Counted from the stretch's first letter, positions 35,001-49,400 are shown. The stretch is DNA of 64,000 bases from Hydractinia symbiolongicarpus (GCF_029227915.1 NC_079884.1:31312001-31376000), one strand, 5' to 3'. Notes: generated from the sequence alone by a model not told the origin. Made by a program: numbers and translations.

Positions 35001-36874
35001 AAAAATGTTTTCATTTTTAATGAGACGCTGAATAAAAGAAGTTTAATAGCCGGCTAACGAAAACCCGCGATTTCAAGTAAATCCCGGACTCGGCCCGTAT
35101 AGTCAAAAGTATACAAAGAAAGTACCCAGGGAGTAAACTCATTTCCCAAACGATTTTTTAAATTATTATTTCACCACTAAAGCCCATGAGACTTGTAGTT
35201 TTTAAAAATGTTTTCATTTTTGATGAGACGCTGAATAAAAGAAGTTTAATCGCTGGCAAACGAAAACCCGCGATTTCCCGTAAATCCCGGACTCGGCCCG
35301 TATAGCCAAAAGTATACAAGGAAAGTACCCAGTGAGTAAACTCATTTCCCGAAAGAATTTTTAAATTATTTTTTCACCACTAAAACGCACGAGACTTGTA
35401 GTTTTCAGAAATGTTTTCATTTTTGATGAGACGCTTAATGGAAGTGGTTTAATTGCCCTCAAACGAAAATCCGCGATTTCCCGTAAATCCCGGACTCGGC
35501 CCGTATAGTCCAAAGTATACAAAGAAAGTACCCAGGGAGTAAACTCATTTCCCGAACAATTTTTTAAATTATTTTTTCACCACTAAAACGCATGAGACTT
35601 GTAGTTTTTAAAAATGTTTTCATTTTTGATGAGACGCTTAATGAAAGAGGTTTAATCGCCGGCAAACGAAATCCCGCGATCTCCCGTAAATCCCGGGCTT
35701 GGCCCGTATAGTCGAATGTATACAAAGAAAGTAACCAGGGAGTAAACTCATTTCCCGAACGATTTTTTATTTTTTTTTTTCACCACTAAAACGCATCAGA
35801 CTTGTAGTTTTCAAAAATGTTTTCATTTTTGATGAGACGGATAATGAAAGAAGTTTAATCGCAGGCAATCGAAAACCGGCGATTTCCCGTAAATCCCGGG
35901 CTTGGCCCGTATAGTCGAATGTATACAAAGAAAGTACCCTGTGAGTAAACTCATTTCCCGAACGATTTTTTAAATTATCTTTTCACCACTAAAACACATG
36001 AGACTGGTAGTTTTTAAAAATGTTTTCATTTTTGATGAGACGCTTAATGAAAGTGGTTTAATCGCCGGCAAACGAAAACCCGCGATTTCCCGTAAATCCC
36101 GGGCTTGGCCCGTATAGACGAATGTATACAAAGAAAGTACCCTGTGAGTAAACTCATTTCCAAAACGATTTTTTAAATTATCTTTTCACCACTAAAACGC
36201 ATGAGACTTGTAGTTTTTAAAAATGTTTTCATTTTTGATGACACGCTTAATGAAAGTGGTTTAATCGCCCTCAAACGAAAATCCGCGATTTCCTGTAAAT
36301 CCCGGACTCGGCCCGTATAGGCCAAAGTATACAAAGAAAGTACCCAGGGAGTAAACTCATTTCCCGAACGATTTTTTAAATTATTTTTTCACCACTAAAA
36401 CGCATGAGACTTGTAGTTTTCAAAAATGTTTTCATTTTTGATGAGACGCTTAATGAAAGAGGTTTAATCGCCGGCAAACGAAATCCCGCGATTTCCCGTA
36501 AATCCCGGCCTTGGCCCGTATAGTCGAATGTATAAAAAGAAAGAACCCAGGGAGTAAACTCATTTCCCGAACGATTTTTTAATTTTTTTTTTCACCACTA
36601 AAACGCATGAGACTTCTAGTTTTCAAAAATGTTTTCATTTTTGATGAGACGGTTAATGAAAGATGTTTAATCGCCGGCAAACGAAAACCCGCGATTTCCC
36701 GTAAATCCCGGGCTTGGCCCGTATAGTCGAATGTATACAAAAAAGTACCCTGTGAGTAAACTCATTTCCCGAACGATTTTTTAAATTATTTTTTCACCAC
36801 TAAAACGCATGAGACTTGTAGTTTTCAGAAATGTTTTGATTTTTGATGAGACGCTTAATGAAAGTGGTTTAATC
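32006..36874 (+). repeat. 12-mer higher-order repeat, about 2434 bp, two tandem copies
   Basis: Copies are about 32006-34440 and 34440-36874. The private mark TTTTTCATGAGACG has GAC at 32185 and 34618 (offset 2433). Other shared marks are GGAAGTGGTTTAATTGCCC, TATAGCC, CCCGAAAGAATTT, GACGGATAATGAA, GACTGGTAGTTTTT, GATGACACGC with GCCCTCAAACG, and TGTTTTGATTTTTG. Small indels shift the offset between 2433 and 2435, for example a 2-bp loss at about 33416 and CCGAAACG against CCAAAACG. At 34440 the first copy jumps back, and at 36874 the second continues into the GCCAGC monomer that precedes the first copy. Confidence 0.9.
33330..33347 (+). repeat. Pure T18 tract replacing the usual T6-AAATTA-T6 block
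   Basis: After GAACGA there are 18 uninterrupted T, then CACC. This is the longest homopolymer I found in the window. The usual block TTTTTTAAATTA plus TTTTTT is also 18 bases. The partner in the next 12-mer copy (35763-35780) is T6-A-T11, and related monomers (for example 36575 and 59514) have T6-AA-T10, all 18 long. The interruptions change to T while the length stays constant. Confidence 0.85.
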
Positions 36875-38429
36875 GCCAGCAAACAAAAACCAGCGATTTC
36901 CCGTAAATCCTGGGCTTGGCCCGTATAGTCGATTGTATACAAAGAAAGTACCCAGGGAGTAAACTCATTTCCAGAACGATTTTTTAAATTATTTTTTCAC
37001 CACTAAAGCCCATGAGACTTGTAGTTTTTAAAAATGTTTTCATTTTTGATGAGACGCTGAATAAAAGAAGTTTAATCGCCGGCAAACGAAAACCTGCGAT
37101 TTCCCGTAAATCCCAGACTCGGCCCGTATAGTCAAAAGTATACAAAGAAAGTACCCAGGGAGTAAACTCATTTCCCAACCGATTTTTTAAATTATTATTT
37201 CACCACTAAAGCCCATGAGACTTGTAGTTTTAAAAAATGTTTTCATTTTTGATGAGACGCTGTATAAAAAAAGTTTAATCGCCGGCAAACGAAAACCCGC
37301 GATTTCCCGTAACTCCCGGACTCGGCCCGTATAGTCAAAAGTATACAAAGAAAGTACCCAGTGAGTAAAATCATTTCCAAAACGATTTTTTAAATTATCT
37401 TTTCACCACTAAAACGCTTGAGACTTGTAGTTTTCAAAAATGTTTTCATTTTTGATGAGACGCTGAATAAAAGAAGTTTAATCGCCGGCAAACGAAAACC
37501 CGCCATTTCCCGTAAACCCCGGACTCGGCCTGCATAGTCAAAAGTATACAAAGAAAGTACCCAGGGAGTAAACTGATTTCCCGAACGATTTTTTAAATTA
37601 TTTTTTCACCACTAAAACGCATGAGACTTGTAGTTTTCAAAAATGTTTTCATTTTTGATGAGACGCTGAATAAAAGAAGTTTAATCGCCGGCAAACGAAA
37701 ACCTGCGATTTCCCGTAAATCCCGGACTCGGCCCGTATAGTCAAAAGTATAGAAAGAAAGTACCCAGGGTGTAAACTCATTTCCCGAACGATTTTTGAAA
37801 TTATTATTTCACCACTAAAGCCCATGAGACTTGTAGTATTTAAAAATATTTTCATTTTTGATGAGACGCTGAATAAAAGAAGTTTAATCGCCGGCAAACG
37901 AAAACCCGCGACTTCCCGTAAATCCCGGACTCGGCCCGTATAGTCAAAAGTATACAAAGAAAGTACCCAGGGAGTAAACTCATTTCCTGAACGACTTTTT
38001 AAATTATTTTTTCACCACTAAAACGCATGAGACTTGTAGTTTTCAGAAATGTTTTTATTTTTGATGAGACGCTTGATGAAAGTGGTTTAATCGCCGACAA
38101 ACGAAAACCCGCGATTTCCCGTAAATCCCGGACTTGGCCCGTATAGTCAAATGTGTACAAAGAAAGTACCCTGAGAGTAAACTCGTTTCCGAAACGATTT
38201 TTTGAATTATCTTTTCACCACTAAATCGCATGAGACTTGCAGTTTTCAAAAATGTTTTCATTTTTGATGAGACGCTTAATAAAAGAGGTTTAATCGCCGG
38301 CAAACGAAATCCCGCGATTTCCCGTAAATCCCCGGCTTGGCCCGCATAGTCGAATGTATACAAAGAAAGTACCCAGGGAGTAAACTCATTTCCCGAACGA
38401 TTTTTTAAATTTTTTTTTCACCACTAAAA
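36875..38429 (+). repeat. Mixed monomers, no local tandem order
   Basis: About 7.5 monomers. The first part (36875-37200) follows the start of the 12-mer. Then come monomers with GACGCTGTATAAAAAAAG, GCTTGAGAC with CGCCATTTCCCG, TATAGAAAG with AGGGTGTAAAC, TTTTTGAAATTATTATT and CTTGATGAAAGTGG with GCCGACAAACG. Several carry private variants (GTAGTATTTAAAAATATT near 37834, CAAATGTGTAC near 38148), so this is one of the most diverged parts of the window. The monomer at about 38285 shares the CCCCGGCTTGG and CCCGCATAG set with the patch at 636-728. Confidence 0.8.
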
Positions 38430-40072
38430 CGCATGAGACTTGTAGTTTTCAAAAATGTTTTCATTTTTAATGAGACGCTTAATGAAAGAGGTTTAATCGC
38501 CGGCAAACGAAAACCTGCGATTTCCCGCAACTCCCGGGCTTGGCCCGTATAGTCGAATGTATACAAAGAAAGTACCCTGTAAGTGAACTCATTTCCAGAA
38601 TGATTTTTTAAATTATTTTTTCACCACTAAAACGCATAAGACTTGTAGTTTTCAAAAATGTTTTCATTTCTGATGAGACGCTGAATAAAATAAGTTTCAT
38701 CGCCGGCAAACGAAAACCCGCGATTTTTCGTAAATCCCGGTCTTGGCCCGTATAGTCGAATGTATACAAAGAAAGTACCCTGTGAGTAAACTCATTTCCA
38801 GAATGATTTTTTAAATTATTTTTTCACCACTAAAACGCATAAGACTTGTAGTTTTCAAAAACGTTTTCATTTCTGATGAGACGCTGAATAAAATAAGTTT
38901 AATCGCCGGCAAACGAAAACCCGCGATTTCCCGTAAATCCCGGTCTTGGCCCGTATAGTCAAAAGTATACAAAGATAGTACCCAGGGAGTAAACTCATTT
39001 CCCGAACGATTTTTAAATTTATCTTTTCACCACTAAAACGCATGAGACTTGTAGTTTTCAAAAATGTTTTCATTTTTGATGAGACGCTGAAAAAAAGAAG
39101 TTTAATCGCCGGCAAACGAAAACCTGCGATTTCCCGTAAATCCCAGACTCGGCCCGTATAGTCAAAAGTATACAAAAAAAGTACCCAGGGAGTAAACTAA
39201 TTTCACAAACGATTTATTAAATTATTATTTCACAACTAAAGCCCATGAGACTTGTAGTTTTCAAAAATGTTTTCATTTTTAATGAGACGCTTAATGAAAG
39301 AGGTTTAATCGCCGGCAAACGAAAACCTGCGATTTCCCGTAACTCCCGGGCTTGGCCCGTATAGTCGAATGTATACAAAAAAAGTACCCTGTAAGTGAAC
39401 TCATTTCCAGAATGATTTTTTAAATTATTTTTTCACCACTAAAACGCATAAGACTTGTAGTTTTCAAAAATGTTTTCATTTCTGATGAGACGCTGAATAA
39501 AATAAGTTTCATCGCCGGCAAACGAAAACCCGCGATTTCCCGTAAATCCCGGTCTTGGCCCGTATAGTCGAATGTATACAAAGAAAGTACCCTGTGAGTA
39601 AACTCATTTCCAGAATGATTTTTTAAATTATTTTTTCACCACTAAAACGCATAAGACTTGTAGTTTTCAAAAACGTTTTCATTTCTGATGAGACGCTGAA
39701 TAAAATAAGTTTAATCGCCGGCAAACGAAAACCCGCGATTTCCCGTAAATCCCGGTCTTGGCCCGTATAGTCAAAAGTATACAAAGATAGTACCCAGGGA
39801 GTAAACTCATTTCCCGAACGATTTTTAAATTTATCTTTTCACCACTAAAACGCATGAGACTTGTAGTTTTCAAAAATGTTTTCATTTTTGATGAGACGCT
39901 GAAAAAAAGAAGTTTAATCGCCGGCAAACGAAAACCTGCGATTTCCCGTAAATCCCAGACTCGGCCCGTATAGTCAAAAGTATACAAAAAAAGTACCCAG
40001 GGAGTAAACTAATTTCACAAACGATTTATTAAATTATTATTTCACAACTAAAGCCCATGAGACTTGTAGTTT
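38430..40072 (+). repeat. 812-bp tetramer, two tandem copies
   Basis: TCATTTTTAATGAG occurs at 38461 and 39273, offset 812 = 4 x 203. Homology ends at 40072, where GTTTTC changes to GTTTTT. The four monomers are AATGAG with GTAAGTGAACTC; TTTCTGATGAG with AAAATAAGTTTCATCG; AACGTTTTC with TTTCTGATGAG and CCCGGTCTTGG; and GCTGAAAAAAAGAAG with CCCAGACTCGG. These types are otherwise seen in hexamer A near the start of the window, so this marks the return of that family. Confidence 0.9.
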
Positions 40073-42850
40073 TTAAAAATGTTTTCATTTTTGATGAGAC
40101 GCTGAATAAAAGAAGTTTAATTGCCGGCAAACGAAAACCCGCGATTTCCCGTAAATCCCGGACTCGGCCCGTATAGTCAAAAGTATACAAAGAAAGTACC
40201 CAGGGAGTAAACTCATTTCTCGAACGATTTTTTAAATTATTATTTCACCACTAAAGCCCATGAGACTTGCAGTTTTTAAAAATGTGTTCATTTTTGATGA
40301 GACACTGAATAAAAGAAGTTTAATCGCCGGCAAACGAAAACCCGCGACTTCCCGTAAATCCCGGACTCGGCCCGTATGGTCAAAAATATACAAAGAAAGT
40401 ACCCAGGGAGTAAACTCATTTTCCGAACGATTTTTTAAATTATTTTTTCACCACTAAAAGGCATGAGACTTGTAGTTTTCAAAAATGTTTTCATTTTTGA
40501 TGAGACGCTGAATAAAAGAAGTTTAATCGCCGGCAAACGAAAACCCGCCATTTCGCGTAAGCCCCGGACTCGGCCGGCATAGTCAAAAGTATACAAAGAA
40601 AGTACCCAGGGAGTAAACTCATTTCCCGAACGATTTTTTAAATTATTTTTTCACCACTAAAACGCATGAGATTTGTAGTTTTCAGAAATGTTTTCATTTT
40701 TGATGAGACGCTTAATGAAAGTGGTTTAATCGCCGGCAAAATAAAACCTGCGATTTCCCGTAAATCCAGGACTCGGACCGTATAGTCAAAAGTATACAAA
40801 GAAAGTACCCAGGGAGTAAACTCATTTCCCGAACGATTTTTTAAATTATTATTTCACCACTAAAGCCCATGAGACTTGCAGTTTTTAAAAATGTGTTCAT
40901 TTTTGATGAGACGCTGAATAAAAGAAGTTTAATCGCTGGCAAACGAAAACCCGAGATTTCCCGTAAATCCCGGTCTTGGCCCGTATAGTCGAATGTATAC
41001 AAAGAAAGTACCCTTTGAGTAAACTCATTTCCAGAATGATTTTTTAAATTAATTTTTCACCACTAAAACGCATAAGACTTGTAGTTTTCAAAAACGTTTT
41101 CATTTCTGATGAGACGCTGAATAAAATAAGTTTAATCGCCGGCAAACGAAAACCCGCGATTTCCCGTAAATCCCGGTCTTGGCCCGTATAGTCAAAAGTA
41201 TACAAAGAAAGGACCCAGGGAGTAAACTCATTTCCCGAACGATTTTTTAAATTATTATTTCACCACTAAAGCCCATGAGACTTGCAGTTTTTAAAAATGT
41301 GTTCATTTTTGATGAGACACTGAATAAAAGAAGTTTAATCGCCGGCAAACGAAAACCCGCGACTTCCCGTAAATCCCGGACTCGGCCCGTATGGTCAAAA
41401 ATATACAAAGAAAGTACCCAGGGAGTAAACTCATTTTCCGAACGATTTTTTAAATTATTTTTTCACCACTAAAAGGCATCAGACTTGTAGTTTTCAAAAA
41501 TGTTTTCATTTTTGATGAGACGCTGAATAAAAGAAGTTTAATCGCCGGCAAACGAAAACCCGCCATTTCGCGTAAGCCCCGGACTCGGCCGGCATAGTCA
41601 AAAGTATACAAAGAAAGTACCCAGGGAGTAAACTCATTTCCCGAACGATTTTTTAAATTATTTTTTCACCACTAAAACGCATGAGATTTGTTGTTTTCAG
41701 AAATGTTTTCATTTTTGATGAGACGCTTAATGAAAGTGGTTTAATCGCCGGCAAACGAAAACCCGCGATTTCCCGTAAATCCCGGTCTTGGCCCGTATAG
41801 TCAAAAGTATACAAAGAAAGGACCCAGGGAGTAAACTCATTTCCCGAACGATTTTTTAAATTATTATTTCACCACTAAAGCCCATGAGACTTGCAGTTTT
41901 TAAAAATGTGTTCATTTTTGATGAGACACTGAATAAAAGAAGTTTAATCGCCGGCAAACGAAAACCCGCGACTTCCCGTAAATCCCGGACTCGGCCCGTA
42001 TGGTCAAAAATATACAAAGAAAGTACCCAGGGAGTAAACTCATTTTCCGAACGATTTTTTAAATTATTTTTTCACCACTAAAAGGCATCAGACTTGTAGT
42101 TTTCAAAAATGTTTTCATTTTTGATGAGACGCTGAATAAAAGAAGTTTAATCGCCGGCAAACGAAAACCTGCCATTTCGCGTAAGCCCCGGACTCGGCCG
42201 GCATAGTCAAAAGTATACAAAGAAAGTACCCAGGGAGTAAACTCATTTCCCGAACGATTTTTTAAATTACTTTTTCACCACTAAAACGCATGAGATTTGT
42301 TGTTTTCAGAAATGTTTTCATTTTTGATGAGACGCTTAATGAAAGTGGTTTAATCGCCGGCAAAATAAAACCTGCGATTTCCCGTAAATCCAGGACTCGG
42401 ACCGTATAGTCAAAAGTATACAAAGAAAGTACCCAGGGAGTAAACTCATTTCCCGAACGATTTTTTAAATTATTATTTCACCACTAAAGCCCATGAGACT
42501 TGCAGTTTTTAAAAATGTGTTCATTTTTGATGAGACGCTGAATAAAAGAAGTTTAATCGCCGGCAAACGAAAACCTGCGATTTCCCGTAAATCCCGGTCT
42601 TGGCCCGTATAGTCGAATGTATACAAAGAAAGTACCCTTTGAGTAAACTCATTTCCAGAATGATTTTTTAAATTAATTTTTCACCACTAAAACGCATAAG
42701 ACTTGTAGTTTTCAAAAACGTTTTCATTTCTGATGAGACGCTGAATAAAATAAGTTTAATCGCCGGCAAACGAAAACCCGCGATTTCCCGTAAATCCCGG
42801 GCTTGGCCCGTATAGTTCAAAAGTATACAAAGAAAGTACCCAGGGAGTAA
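40073..42850 (+). repeat. A/B-type zone with 609-, 1015- and 1624-bp spacings
   Basis: A three-monomer unit is duplicated at 609 bp (AGGACCCAGGGAG at 41211 and 41820; matching about 41130-41742 and 41739-42351). The monomer at 40260 recurs at 41275 (1015 bp). The segment 40735-41174 recurs at 42359-42798 (1624 bp, eight monomers), including AATCCAGGACTCGGACCG, AAATTAATTTTTC and AACGTTTTC. Marks shared with hexamer B are CGCGTAAGCCCC with GGCCGGCATAG and GCAAAATAAAACC. A single-base insertion sits near 42818 (TAGTTCAAAAG). Confidence 0.87.
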
Positions 42851-43492
42851 GTTCATTTCCCGAACGATTTTTTAAATTTTTTTTTAACCACTAAAACGCA
42901 TGAGACTTGTAGTTTTCAAAAATGTTTTCATTTTTGATGAGACGCTTAATGAAAGACGTTTAATCGCCGGCAAACGAAAACCCGCAATTTCCCGTAAATC
43001 CCGGGCTTGGCCCGCATAGTCGAATGTATACAAAGAAAGTACCCTGTGAGTAAACTCATTTCCAGAACGATTTTTTAAATTATTTTTTCACCACTAAAAC
43101 GCATAATACTTGTAGTTTTTAAAAATGTTTTCATTTTTGATGAGACGCTGAATAAAAGAAGTTTAATCGCCGGCAAACGAAAACCCGCGATATCCCGTAA
43201 ATCCCGGGCTTGGCCCGTATAGTCAAAAGTATCCAAAAAAGTACCCAGGGAGTAAATTCATTTCCCGAACGATTTTTTAAATTATTTTTCACCACTAAAA
43301 CGCATGAGACTTGTAGTTTTCAAAAATGTTTTCATTTTTGATGAGACGCTGAATAAAAGAAGTTTAATCGCCAGCAAACGAACATCTGCGATTTACCGTA
43401 AATCCCGGGCTTGGCCCGTATAGTCGAATGTATACAAAGAAAGTACCCTGTGAGTAAACTCATTTCCCGAACGATTTTTTAAATTATTTTTT
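42851..43492 (+). repeat. Three monomers homologous to 8.9-9.5 kb
   Basis: Order and marks parallel 8.9-9.5 kb: GCAATTTCCCG with GCTTAATGAAAGACG, then GCGATATCCC with a short CAAAAAAGTACCC, then CGAACATCTGCGATTTACCG. Private changes are CATAATACTTG and AAGTATCC. There is no gene in this stretch. Confidence 0.82.
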
Positions 43493-46400
43493 CACCACTA
43501 AAACGCATGAGACTTGTAGTTTTCAAAAATGTTGCCATTTTCGATGAGACGCTGAATAAAAGAAGTTTAATCGCTGGCAAACGAAAACTTGCCATTTCCC
43601 GTAAACCCCGGACTCGGCCCGTATAGTCAAAAGTATACAAAGAAAGTACCCAGGGAGTAAACTCATTTCCCGAACGATTTTTTAAATTATTTTTTCACAA
43701 CTAAAACGCATGAGACTTGTAGTTTTCAAAAATGTTTTCATTTTTGATGAGACGCCTAATGAAAGAGGTTTAATCGCCGGCAAACGAAATCCCGCGATTT
43801 CCCGTAAATCCGGGGCTTGGCCCGTATAGTCGAATGTATACAAAGAAAGTACCCAGGGAGTAAACTCATTTCCCGAACAATTTTTTTAATTTTTTTTTCA
43901 CCACTAAAACGCATGAGACTTGTAGTTTTCAAAAATGTTTTCATTTTTGATGAGACGCTTAATGAAAGAGGTTTAATCGCCGGCAAACGAAAACCCGCGA
44001 TTTCCCGTAAATCCCGGGATTGGCCCGTGTAGTCGAATGTATACAAAGAAAGTACCCTGTGAGTAAACTCATTTCCAGAACGATTTTTTAAATTATTTTT
44101 TCACCACTAAAACGCATGAGACTTGTAGTTTTCAAACTTGTTTTCATTTTTGTTGAGACGCTGAATAAAAGAAGTTTAATCGCCGGCAAACGAACACCTG
44201 CCGTTTCCCGTAAATCCCGGACTCGGCCCGTATAGTCAAAAGTATACAAAGAAAGTACCCAGGGAGTAAACTCATTTCACAAACGATTTTTTAAATTATT
44301 ATTTCACCACTAAAGCCCATGAGACTTGTAGTTTTTAAAAATGTTTTCATTTTTGATGAGACGCTGAATAAAAGAAGTTTAATCGCTGGCAAACGAAAAC
44401 CCGCTATTTCCCGTAAATCCCGGACTCGGCCCGTATAGTCAAAAGTATACAAAGAAAGTACCCCGGGAGTAAACTCATTTCCCAAACGATCTTTTAAATT
44501 ATTATTTCACCACTAAAGCCCATGAGACTTGTAGTTTTTAAAAATGTTTTCATTTTTGATGAGACGCTGAATAAAAGAAGTTTAATCGCCGGCAAACGAA
44601 AACCCGCGATTTCCCGTAAATCCCGTACTTGGCCCGTATAGTCAAAAGTATACAAGGAAAGTTCCCAGTGAGTAAACTCATTTCCCGTACGAATTTTTAA
44701 ATTATTTTTTCACCACTAAAACGCATGAGACTTGTAGTTTTCAAAAATGTTTTCATTTTTGATGAGACGCTGAATAAAAGAAGTTTAATCGCCGGCTAAC
44801 GAAAACCTGCGATTTCCAGTAAATCCCGGACTCGGCCCGTATAGTCAAAAGTATACAAAGAAAGTACCCAGGGAGTAAACTCATTTCCAGAACGATTTTT
44901 TAAATTATTTTTTCACCACTAAAACGCATGAGACTTGTAGTTTTCAAAAATGTTTTCATTTTTGATGAGACGCTTAATGAAAAATGTTTAATCGCCGGCT
45001 AACGAAAACCTGCGATTTCCCGTAAACCCCGGACTCGGCCCGAATAGTCAAAAGTATACAAAGAAAGTACCCAGGGAGTAAACTCATTTCCCGAACGATT
45101 TTTTAAATTATTTTTTCACAACTAAAACGCATGAGACTTGTAGTTTTCAAAAATGTTTTCATTTTTGATGAGACGCCTAATGAAAGAGGTTTAATCGCCG
45201 GCAAACGAAATCCCGCGATTTCCCGTAAATCCGGGGCTTGGCCCGTATAGTCGAATGTATACAAAGAAAGTACCCAGGGAGTAAACTCATTTCCCGAACG
45301 ATTTTTTTAATTTTTTTTTCACCACTAAAACGCATGAGACTTGTAGTTTTCAAAAATGTTTTCATTTTTGATGAGACGCTTAATGAAAGAGGTTTAATCG
45401 CCGGCAAACGAAAACCCGCGATTTCCCGTAAATCCCGGGATTGGCCCGTGTAGTCGAATGTATACAAAGAAAGTACCCTGTGAGTAAACTCATTTCCAGA
45501 ACGATTTTTTAAATTATTTTTTCACCACTAAAACGCATGAGACTTGTAGTTTTCAAAAATGTTGCCATTTTCGATGAGACGCTGAATAAAAGAAGTTTAA
45601 TCGCTGGCAAACGAAAACTTGCCATTTCCCGTAAACCCCGGACTCGGCCCGTATAGTCAAAAGTATACAAAGAAAGTACCCAGGGAGTAAACTCATTTCC
45701 CGAACGATTTTTTAAATTATTTTTTCACAACTAAAACGCATGAGACTTGTAGTTTTCAAAAATGTTTTCATTTTTGATGAGACGCCTAATGAAAGAGGTT
45801 TAATCGCCGGCAAACGAAATCCCGCGATTTCCCGTAAATCCGGGGCTTGGCCCGTATAGTCGAATGTATACAAAGAAAGTACCCAGGGAGTAAACTCATT
45901 TCCCGAACAATTTTTTTAATTTTTTTTTCACCACTAAAACGCATGAGACTTGTAGTTTTCAAAAATGTTTTCATTTTTGATGAGACGCTTAATGAAAGAG
46001 GTTTAATCGCCGGCAAACGAAAACCCGCGATTTCCCGTAAATCCCGGGATTGGCCCGTGTAGTCGAATGTATACAAAGAAAGTACCCTGTGAGTAAACTC
46101 ATTTCCAGAACGATTTTTTAAATTATTTTTTCACCACTAAAACGCATGAGACTTGTAGTTTTCAAACTTGTTTTCATTTTTGTTGAGACGCTGAATAAAA
46201 GAAGTTTAATCGCCGGCAAACGAACACCTGCCGTTTCCCGTAAATCCCGGACTCGGCCCGTATAGTCAAAAGTATACAAAGAAAGTACCCCGGGAGTAAA
46301 CTCATTTCCCAAACGATCTTTTAAATTATTATTTCACCACTAAAGCCCATGAGACTTGTAGTTTTTAAAAATGTTTTCATTTTTGATGAGACGCTGAATA

Positions 46401-49400
46401 AAAGAAGTTTAATCGCCGGCAAACGAAAACCCGCGATTTCCCGTAAATCCCGTACTTGGCCCGTATAGTCAAAAGTATACAAGGAAAGTTCCCAGTGAGT
46501 AAACTCATTTCCCGTACGAATTTTTAAATTATTTTTTCACCACTAAAACGCATGAGACTTGTAGTTTTCAAAAATGTTTTCATTTTTGATGAGACGCTGA
46601 ATAAAAGAAGTTTAATCGCCGGCTAACGAAAACCTGCGATTTCCAGTAAATCCCGGACTCGGCCCGTATAGTCAAAAGTATACAAAGAAAGTACCCAGGG
46701 AGTAAACTCATTTCCAGAACGATTTTTTAAATTATTTTTTCACCACTAAAACGCATGAGACTTGTAGTTTTCAAAAATGTTTTCATTTTTGATGAGACGC
46801 TTAATGAAAAATGTTTAATCGCCGGCTAACGAAAACCTGCGATTTCCCGTAAACCCCGGACTCGGCCCGAATAGTCAAAAGTATACAAAGAAAGTACCCA
46901 GGGAGTAAACTCATTTCCCGAACGATTTTTTAAATTATTTTTTCACAACTAAAACGCATGAGACTTGTAGTTTTCAAAAATGTTTTCATTTTTGATGAGA
47001 CGCCTAATGAAAGAGGTTTAATCGCCGGCAAACGAAATCCCGCGATTTCCCGTAAATCCGGGGCTTGGCCCGTATAGTCGAATGTATACAAAGAAAGTAC
47101 CCAGGGAGTAAACTCATTTCCCGAACGATTTTTTTAATTTTTTTTTCACCACTAAAACGCATGAGACTTGTAGTTTTCAAAAATGTTTTCATTTTTGATG
47201 AGACGCTTAATGAAAGAGGTTTAATCGCCGGCAAACGAAAACCCGCGATTTCCCGTAAATCCCGGGATTGGCCCGTGTAGTCGAATGTATACAAAGAAAG
47301 TACCCTGTGAGTAAACTCATTTCCAGAACGATTTTTTAAATTATTTTTTCACCACTAAAACGCATGAGACTTGTAGTTTTCAAAAATGTTGCCATTTTCG
47401 ATGAGACGCTGAATAAAAGAAGTTTAATCGCTGGCAAACGAAAACTTGCCATTTCCCGTAAACCCCGGACTCGGCCCGTATAGTCAAAAGTATACAAAGA
47501 AAGTACCCAGGGAGTAAACTCATTTCCCGAACGATTTTTTAAATTATTTTTTCACAACTAAAACGCATGAGACTTGTAGTTTTCAAAAATGTTTTCATTT
47601 TTGATGAGACGCCTAATGAAAGAGGTTTAATCGCCGGCAAACGAAATCCCGCGATTTCCCGTAAATCCGGGGCTTGGCCCGTATAGTCGAATGTATACAA
47701 AGAAAGTACCCAGGGAGTAAACTCATTTCCCGAACAATTTTTTTAATTTTTTTTTCACCACTAAAACGCATGAGACTTGTAGTTTTCAAAAATGTTTTCA
47801 TTTTTGATGAGACGCTTAATGAAAGAGGTTTAATCGCCGGCAAACGAAAACCCGCGATTTCCCGTAAATCCCGGGATTGGCCCGTGTAGTCGAATGTATA
47901 CAAAGAAAGTACCCTGTGAGTAAACTCATTTCCAGAACGATTTTTTAAATTATTTTTTCACCACTAAAACGCATGAGACTTGTAGTTTTCAAACTTGTTT
48001 TCATTTTTGTTGAGACGCTGAATAAAAGAAGTTTAATCGCCGGCAAACGAACACCTGCCGTTTCCCGTAAATCCCGGACTCGGCCCGTATAGTCAAAAGT
48101 ATACAAAGAAAGTACCCAGGGAGTAAACTCATTTCACAAACGATTTTTTAAATTATTATTTCACCACTAAAGCCCATGAGACTTGTAGTTTTTAAAAATG
48201 TTTTCATTTTTGATGAGACGCTGAATAAAAGAAGTTTAATCGCTGGCAAACGAAAACCCGCTATTTCCCGTAAATCCCGGACTCGGCCCGTATAGTCAAA
48301 AGTATACAAAGAAAGTACCCCGGGAGTAAACTCATTTCCCAAACGATCTTTTAAATTATTATTTCACCACTAAAGCCCATGAGACTTGTAGTTTTTAAAA
48401 ATGTTTTCATTTTTGATGAGACGCTGAATAAAAGAAGTTTAATCGCCGGCAAACGAAAACCCGCGATTTCCCGTAAATCCCGTACTTGGCCCGTATAGTC
48501 AAAAGTATACAAGGAAAGTTCCCAGTGAGTAAACTCATTTCCCGTACGAATTTTTAAATTATTTTTTCACCACTAAAACGCATGAGACTTGTAGTTTTCA
48601 AAAATGTTTTCATTTTTGATGAGACGCTGAATAAAAGAAGTTTAATCGCCGGCTAACGAAAACCTGCGATTTCCAGTAAATCCCGGACTCGGCCCGTATA
48701 GTCAAAAGTATACAAAGAAAGTACCCAGGGAGTAAACTCATTTCCAGAACGATTTTTTAAATTATTTTTTCACCACTAAAACGCATGAGACTTGTAGTTT
48801 TCAAAAATGTTTTCATTTTTGATGAGACGCTTAATGAAAAATGTTTAATCGCCGGCTAACGAAAACCTGCGATTTCCCGTAAACCCCGGACTCGGCCCGA
48901 ATAGTCAAAAGTATACAAAGAAAGTACCCAGGGAGTAAACTCATTTCCCGAACGATTTTTTAAATTATTTTTTCACAACTAAAACGCATGAGACTTGTAG
49001 TTTTCAAAAATGTTTTAATTTTTGATGAGACGCCTAATGAAAGAGGTTTAATCGCCGGCAAACGAAATCCCGCGATTTCCCGTAAATCCGGGGCTTGGCC
49101 CGTATAGTCGAATGTATACAAAGAAAGTACCCAGGGAGTAAACTCATTTCCCGAACGATTTTTTTAATTTTTTTTTCACCACTAAAACGCATGAGACTTG
49201 TAGTTTTCAAAAATGTTTTCATTTTTGATGAGACGCTTAATGAAAGAGGTTTAATCGCCGGCAAACGAAAACCCGCGATTTCCCGTAAATCCCGGGATTG
49301 GCCCGTGTAGTCGAATGTATACAAAGAAAGTACCCTGTGAGTAAACTCATTTCCAGAACGATTTTTTAAATTATTTTTTCACCACTAAAACGCATGAGAC

